From JBHIET01 sp046760785 (GTDB lineage Bacteria; Chloroflexota; Anaerolineae; B4-G1): DNA of 6,124 nucleotides. Below, in pieces: positions 4,772 to 6,124 of this stretch (positions are counted from its first letter, which is position 1; each line of letters opens with the position of its first letter). Location of the stretch: assembly GCA_046760785.1 (NCBI GenBank), contig JBHIET010000125.1:1-6124 (forward strand). Reading direction: 5' to 3'. Under the pieces are notes generated by a model. That model had not been told where the DNA came from. It did not search any database and saw nothing but the letters and a program-made list of their open reading frames with translations. Made by a program: the position numbers and the translations under genes.

Positions 4772-5128
4772 ATGCCCGAAGTTAACGTAACGATGACCGT
4801 CCGTAAAACAAGCGACAAAGCCAGTGTCGTGGACATTGATGGCGAAGTCACTGCTTTTGCCGAAAACGCCCTCATGGACGCCTATTCCCAGGCCAGCACG
4901 GGGGGTGCCCCCGCGATTATTCTGAACTTCAACGACCTGGAGTACATGAACAGCTCCGGCATCGGCTTGCTGGTCACGCTCCTCATCCGGGCGCAGCGCC
5001 AAAACCAGCGTCTGCTGGCTTTCGGGCTGAGCGAGCATTACCGGCAGATCTTCGAACTGACTCGGCTGGACGAGGCCATCGGCATCTATGACACCGAAGC
5101 CGAAGCGCTGGCCGCCTCCTCGAAGTAG
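4772..5128 (+). CDS. STAS-domain anti-sigma-factor antagonist 2 (paralogue)
   Basis: The ATG at 4772 is 6 bases after GGAGG (4761-4765). The protein has 118 residues. It contains SVVDIDGEVTAF (18-29), PAIILNFNDLEYMNSSGIGL (47-66) and GLSEHYRQIFELTRL (85-99). The phosphoacceptor loop is NSSG (60-63), with Ser61 aligned to Ser64 of the first antagonist. Both share the unusual Asn in place of Asp. Similar length, order and sequence indicate a tandem duplication followed by divergence. Its strong ribosome-binding site suggests independent translation, unlike the first copy, whose start is inside the kinase gene. It may be a second substrate for the same kinase or serve a different partner; the sequence does not decide this. 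Confidence 0.85.
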   Translation: MPEVNVTMTVRKTSDKASVVDIDGEVTAFAENALMDAYSQASTGGAPAIILNFNDLEYMNSSGIGLLVTLLIRAQRQNQRLLAFGLSEHYRQIFELTRLDEAIGIYDTEAEALAASSK

Positions 5129-5259
5129 CCGTAGGATGCGTATACCCGGGCCAGCCACCAGGGCACAGCGGGCGTCGGTCCAAGCGCGACCGCTCTGAGC
5201 GGGGTAGTACGAACTCACCCCCACAGCTCTCCTGGCCAGGCTCGAGCTTCGTTCATCCC

Positions 5260-5283
5260 TCACCTGTTTGGTGGTTCTTCTTT
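5260..5283 (+). terminator. Weak intrinsic terminator candidate
   Basis: A short stem CACC/GGTG (5261-5264 with 5270-5273), with a wobble pair outside it (5260/5274), is followed by TTCTTCTTT (5275-5283). The position, after the last partner-switching gene and before a promoter, fits. The stem is too short for a confident call. Confidence 0.3.
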
Positions 5284-5291
5284 AGCCTCCC

Positions 5292-5337
5292 CAATCACCC
5301 ACCTCAATCACCCACTCTGGGTGATGACAACTCACCC
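5292..5337 (+). repeat. TCACCC-type direct and inverted repeats around the promoter
   Basis: CAATCACCCAC is repeated at 5292-5302 and 5305-5315, a 13-bp period. ATCACCCA (5307-5314) and TGGGTGAT (5318-5325) form a perfect 8-bp hairpin with a 3-base loop. A further TCACCC lies at 5332-5337, and another at 5215-5220. The copies sit just upstream of and within the promoter, where a regulator would bind. They could equally be one more intergenic micro-repeat. Confidence 0.45.
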
Positions 5338-5353
5338 GGTTGCCGGCTATACT
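5324..5353 (+). promoter_or_regulatory. Sigma70-like promoter for the 78-residue protein gene
   Basis: ATGACA (5324-5329) matches the -35 consensus at five of six positions. TATACT (5348-5353) matches the -10 consensus at five of six, with an 18-base spacer. Transcription would begin near 5360, giving a leader of about 70 bases before the ATG at 5429. Confidence 0.45.
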
Positions 5354-5428
5354 ATGTGCAGTTGAAAGCGATGAACCTGGCCGTAGCACCACGGATCAGC
5401 CAGGGCCTGGACCGAGGAGGCACAGTCT

Positions 5429-5665
5429 ATGACCGATGGGCGCGAAATCGACCGACAGGGAATCTATCAAATCAGGGTGAAAGGCAATCTCGACGCGAAA
5501 TGGTCTGACTGGTTTGATGGCTTCACCATCACGCCCCAGGCCAACGGCGAGACCTTGCCGACTGGCCTGGTAGCCGATCAGTCTGCCTTGCATGGCCTGC
5601 TTGCCAGAATCCGTGACCTGGGCCTGTCCCTACTGTCCGTCAAGCGGGTGGGGAGCGAAGAATAA
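5429..5665 (+). CDS. Small protein of unknown function (78 residues)
   Basis: The ATG at 5429 follows GAGGAGG (5414-5420) by 8 bases and lies behind a plausible promoter, so this looks like a real, separately transcribed gene. It has no signal peptide or membrane segment. The first half reads as beta-strand-like with aromatic residues (GIYQIRVKGN, 11-20; WSDWFDGFTI, 25-34). The second half is a likely amphipathic helix (ADQSALHGLLARIRDLGL, 49-66) followed by a strand (LLSVKRV). I recall similar short hypothetical proteins in Chloroflexota and other environmental genomes but know no function. It ends before a membrane methyltransferase-like gene on the same strand (6 bases to a possible ATG at 5672, 45 to the preferred one at 5711), so the two may be co-transcribed. 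Confidence 0.7.
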   Translation: MTDGREIDRQGIYQIRVKGNLDAKWSDWFDGFTITPQANGETLPTGLVADQSALHGLLARIRDLGLSLLSVKRVGSEE

Positions 5666-5710
5666 CTACCGATGTATTTCAGCCAGCTATCACAATCAGG
5701 CGGTTCTGCG

Positions 5711-6124
5711 ATGACACTCCCTGTCTACTTGATCCTGGCTTTCCTGTTGCTCGTCGGTGCCTTTGTCACCTTTCGCATCTTCGTGCGGCGCGACTACCGG
5801 CGACTGGGCCGGCTCACGCTGTTTTCGGCGTTGCTCGAGACATTCATCTTCCTCTGCCACGGTCTCGTGACCCTGACTTACCTGCCTTCGGACTGGCCAG
5901 CGCTCCACGTGAGCCGGCTCCATGCGGGAATGGGTGCGGTTCCGGTAATACTCGGCCTCGCTGTTGTGATTGCCGGCATGACCAAGGTCGGATTGAGAAC
6001 TACGTTCGGCCAACCAGGGGGACTGAAGCAGACGGGGGTGTACGAGTTGACCAGGAATCCTCAAATCATCGGATATGGGCTGTTTGTGATCGGAATCGCG
6101 ATACTCTGGCCATCCTGGTATGCT
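5711..6124 (+). CDS. Isoprenylcysteine carboxyl methyltransferase-like membrane protein (3' end outside window)
   Basis: From the ATG at 5711 the frame stays open for 138 codons to the window edge. Hydrophobic segments lie at about residues 4-24, 34-57, 74-92 and 118-136, so this is an integral membrane protein. The motif TGVYELTRNPQIIGYGL (108-124) matches the G-x-Y-x-x-x-R-N-P signature of the ICMT/PEMT-type membrane methyltransferase superfamily. It also ends its visible part with ILWPSWYA, as many of these do. The S-adenosylmethionine-binding C-terminus would follow outside the window. Bacterial members act on lipids or small molecules, or are uncharacterised; the substrate cannot be inferred. 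An in-frame ATG at 5672, 6 bases after the preceding stop, is an alternative start. Neither start has a strong Shine-Dalgarno, and 5711 is preferred because the first membrane segment follows directly. Confidence 0.7.
   Translation, partial: MTLPVYLILAFLLLVGAFVTFRIFVRRDYRRLGRLTLFSALLETFIFLCHGLVTLTYLPSDWPALHVSRLHAGMGAVPVILGLAVVIAGMTKVGLRTTFGQPGGLKQTGVYELTRNPQIIGYGLFVIGIAILWPSWYA

Larger units (their letters stand above)
5129..5428. other. Non-coding region between the STAS module and the small-protein gene
   Basis: These 300 bases hold no convincing coding frame on either strand. They contain a small palindrome (CCGCTCTGAGCGG, 5190-5202), a weak stem plus T-rich stretch (5260-5283), TCACCC-type repeats with an 8-bp hairpin (5292-5337), a sigma70-like promoter (5324-5353) and a leader of about 70 bases. 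The end of one operon and the start of another is the simplest reading. Confidence 0.55.

Noticed and set aside
5696..6064. Minus-strand frame of 122 codons at the window end
   Set aside because: It is the shadow of the membrane methyltransferase-like gene, whose hydrophobic segments and RNP motif are on the plus strand.

Overview
The window reads as high-GC bacterial DNA, most like an environmental or thermophilic member of the Chloroflexota (Anaerolineae/Caldilineae type). I infer this from three things, without a database search. The first gene has the membrane-sensor style common in that phylum. There is a four-helix-bundle (23S rRNA intervening-sequence protein) remnant set in GC-rich micro-repeats. 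Nearly every gene junction carries a short-word, hairpin-forming repeat. All convincing genes are on the + strand.

Layout. Positions 3-485 hold the 3' end of a membrane protein resembling the N-terminal and linker part of a sensor kinase. Positions 497-619 hold a 40-codon remnant of a four-helix-bundle protein, flanked by inverted repeats. Positions 687-2468 encode an FAD-dependent oxidoreductase of the geranylgeranyl-reductase-like group, fused to a C-terminal cyclic-nucleotide-binding-type domain. That domain has its own in-frame ribosome-binding site and ATG. A repeat-rich gap follows (2469-2659).

Positions 2660-5128 hold a compact partner-switching module: a GAF plus SpoIIE-type (PPM) phosphatase, an RsbW/SpoIIAB-like kinase, and two tandem STAS antagonists. 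The phosphatase is split by a frameshift at an alternating GC tract. The phosphatase/kinase pair overlaps by 4 bp, the kinase/first STAS pair overlaps by 32 bp, and the second STAS follows after 83 bp containing a long inverted repeat.

Positions 5129-5428 are non-coding, with a weak terminator candidate, TCACCC-type repeats and a good sigma70-like promoter. Then come a 78-residue protein of unknown function (5429-5665) and the start of an integral-membrane isoprenylcysteine-methyltransferase-like protein that runs off the window (5711-6124).

How the genes may work together. In known partner switches the kinase phosphorylates the STAS protein and sequesters a target, often a sigma factor. The phosphatase dephosphorylates the STAS protein, which then frees the target. 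All three protein classes are here but no target is visible. The upstream sensor-like protein and the cNMP-type domain could supply input signals; that is inference from proximity only. The most notable structural points are the phosphatase frameshift, the oxidoreductase-cNMP fusion with an internal start, and micro-repeats that form the 3' ends of several genes and also lie inside one coding region.
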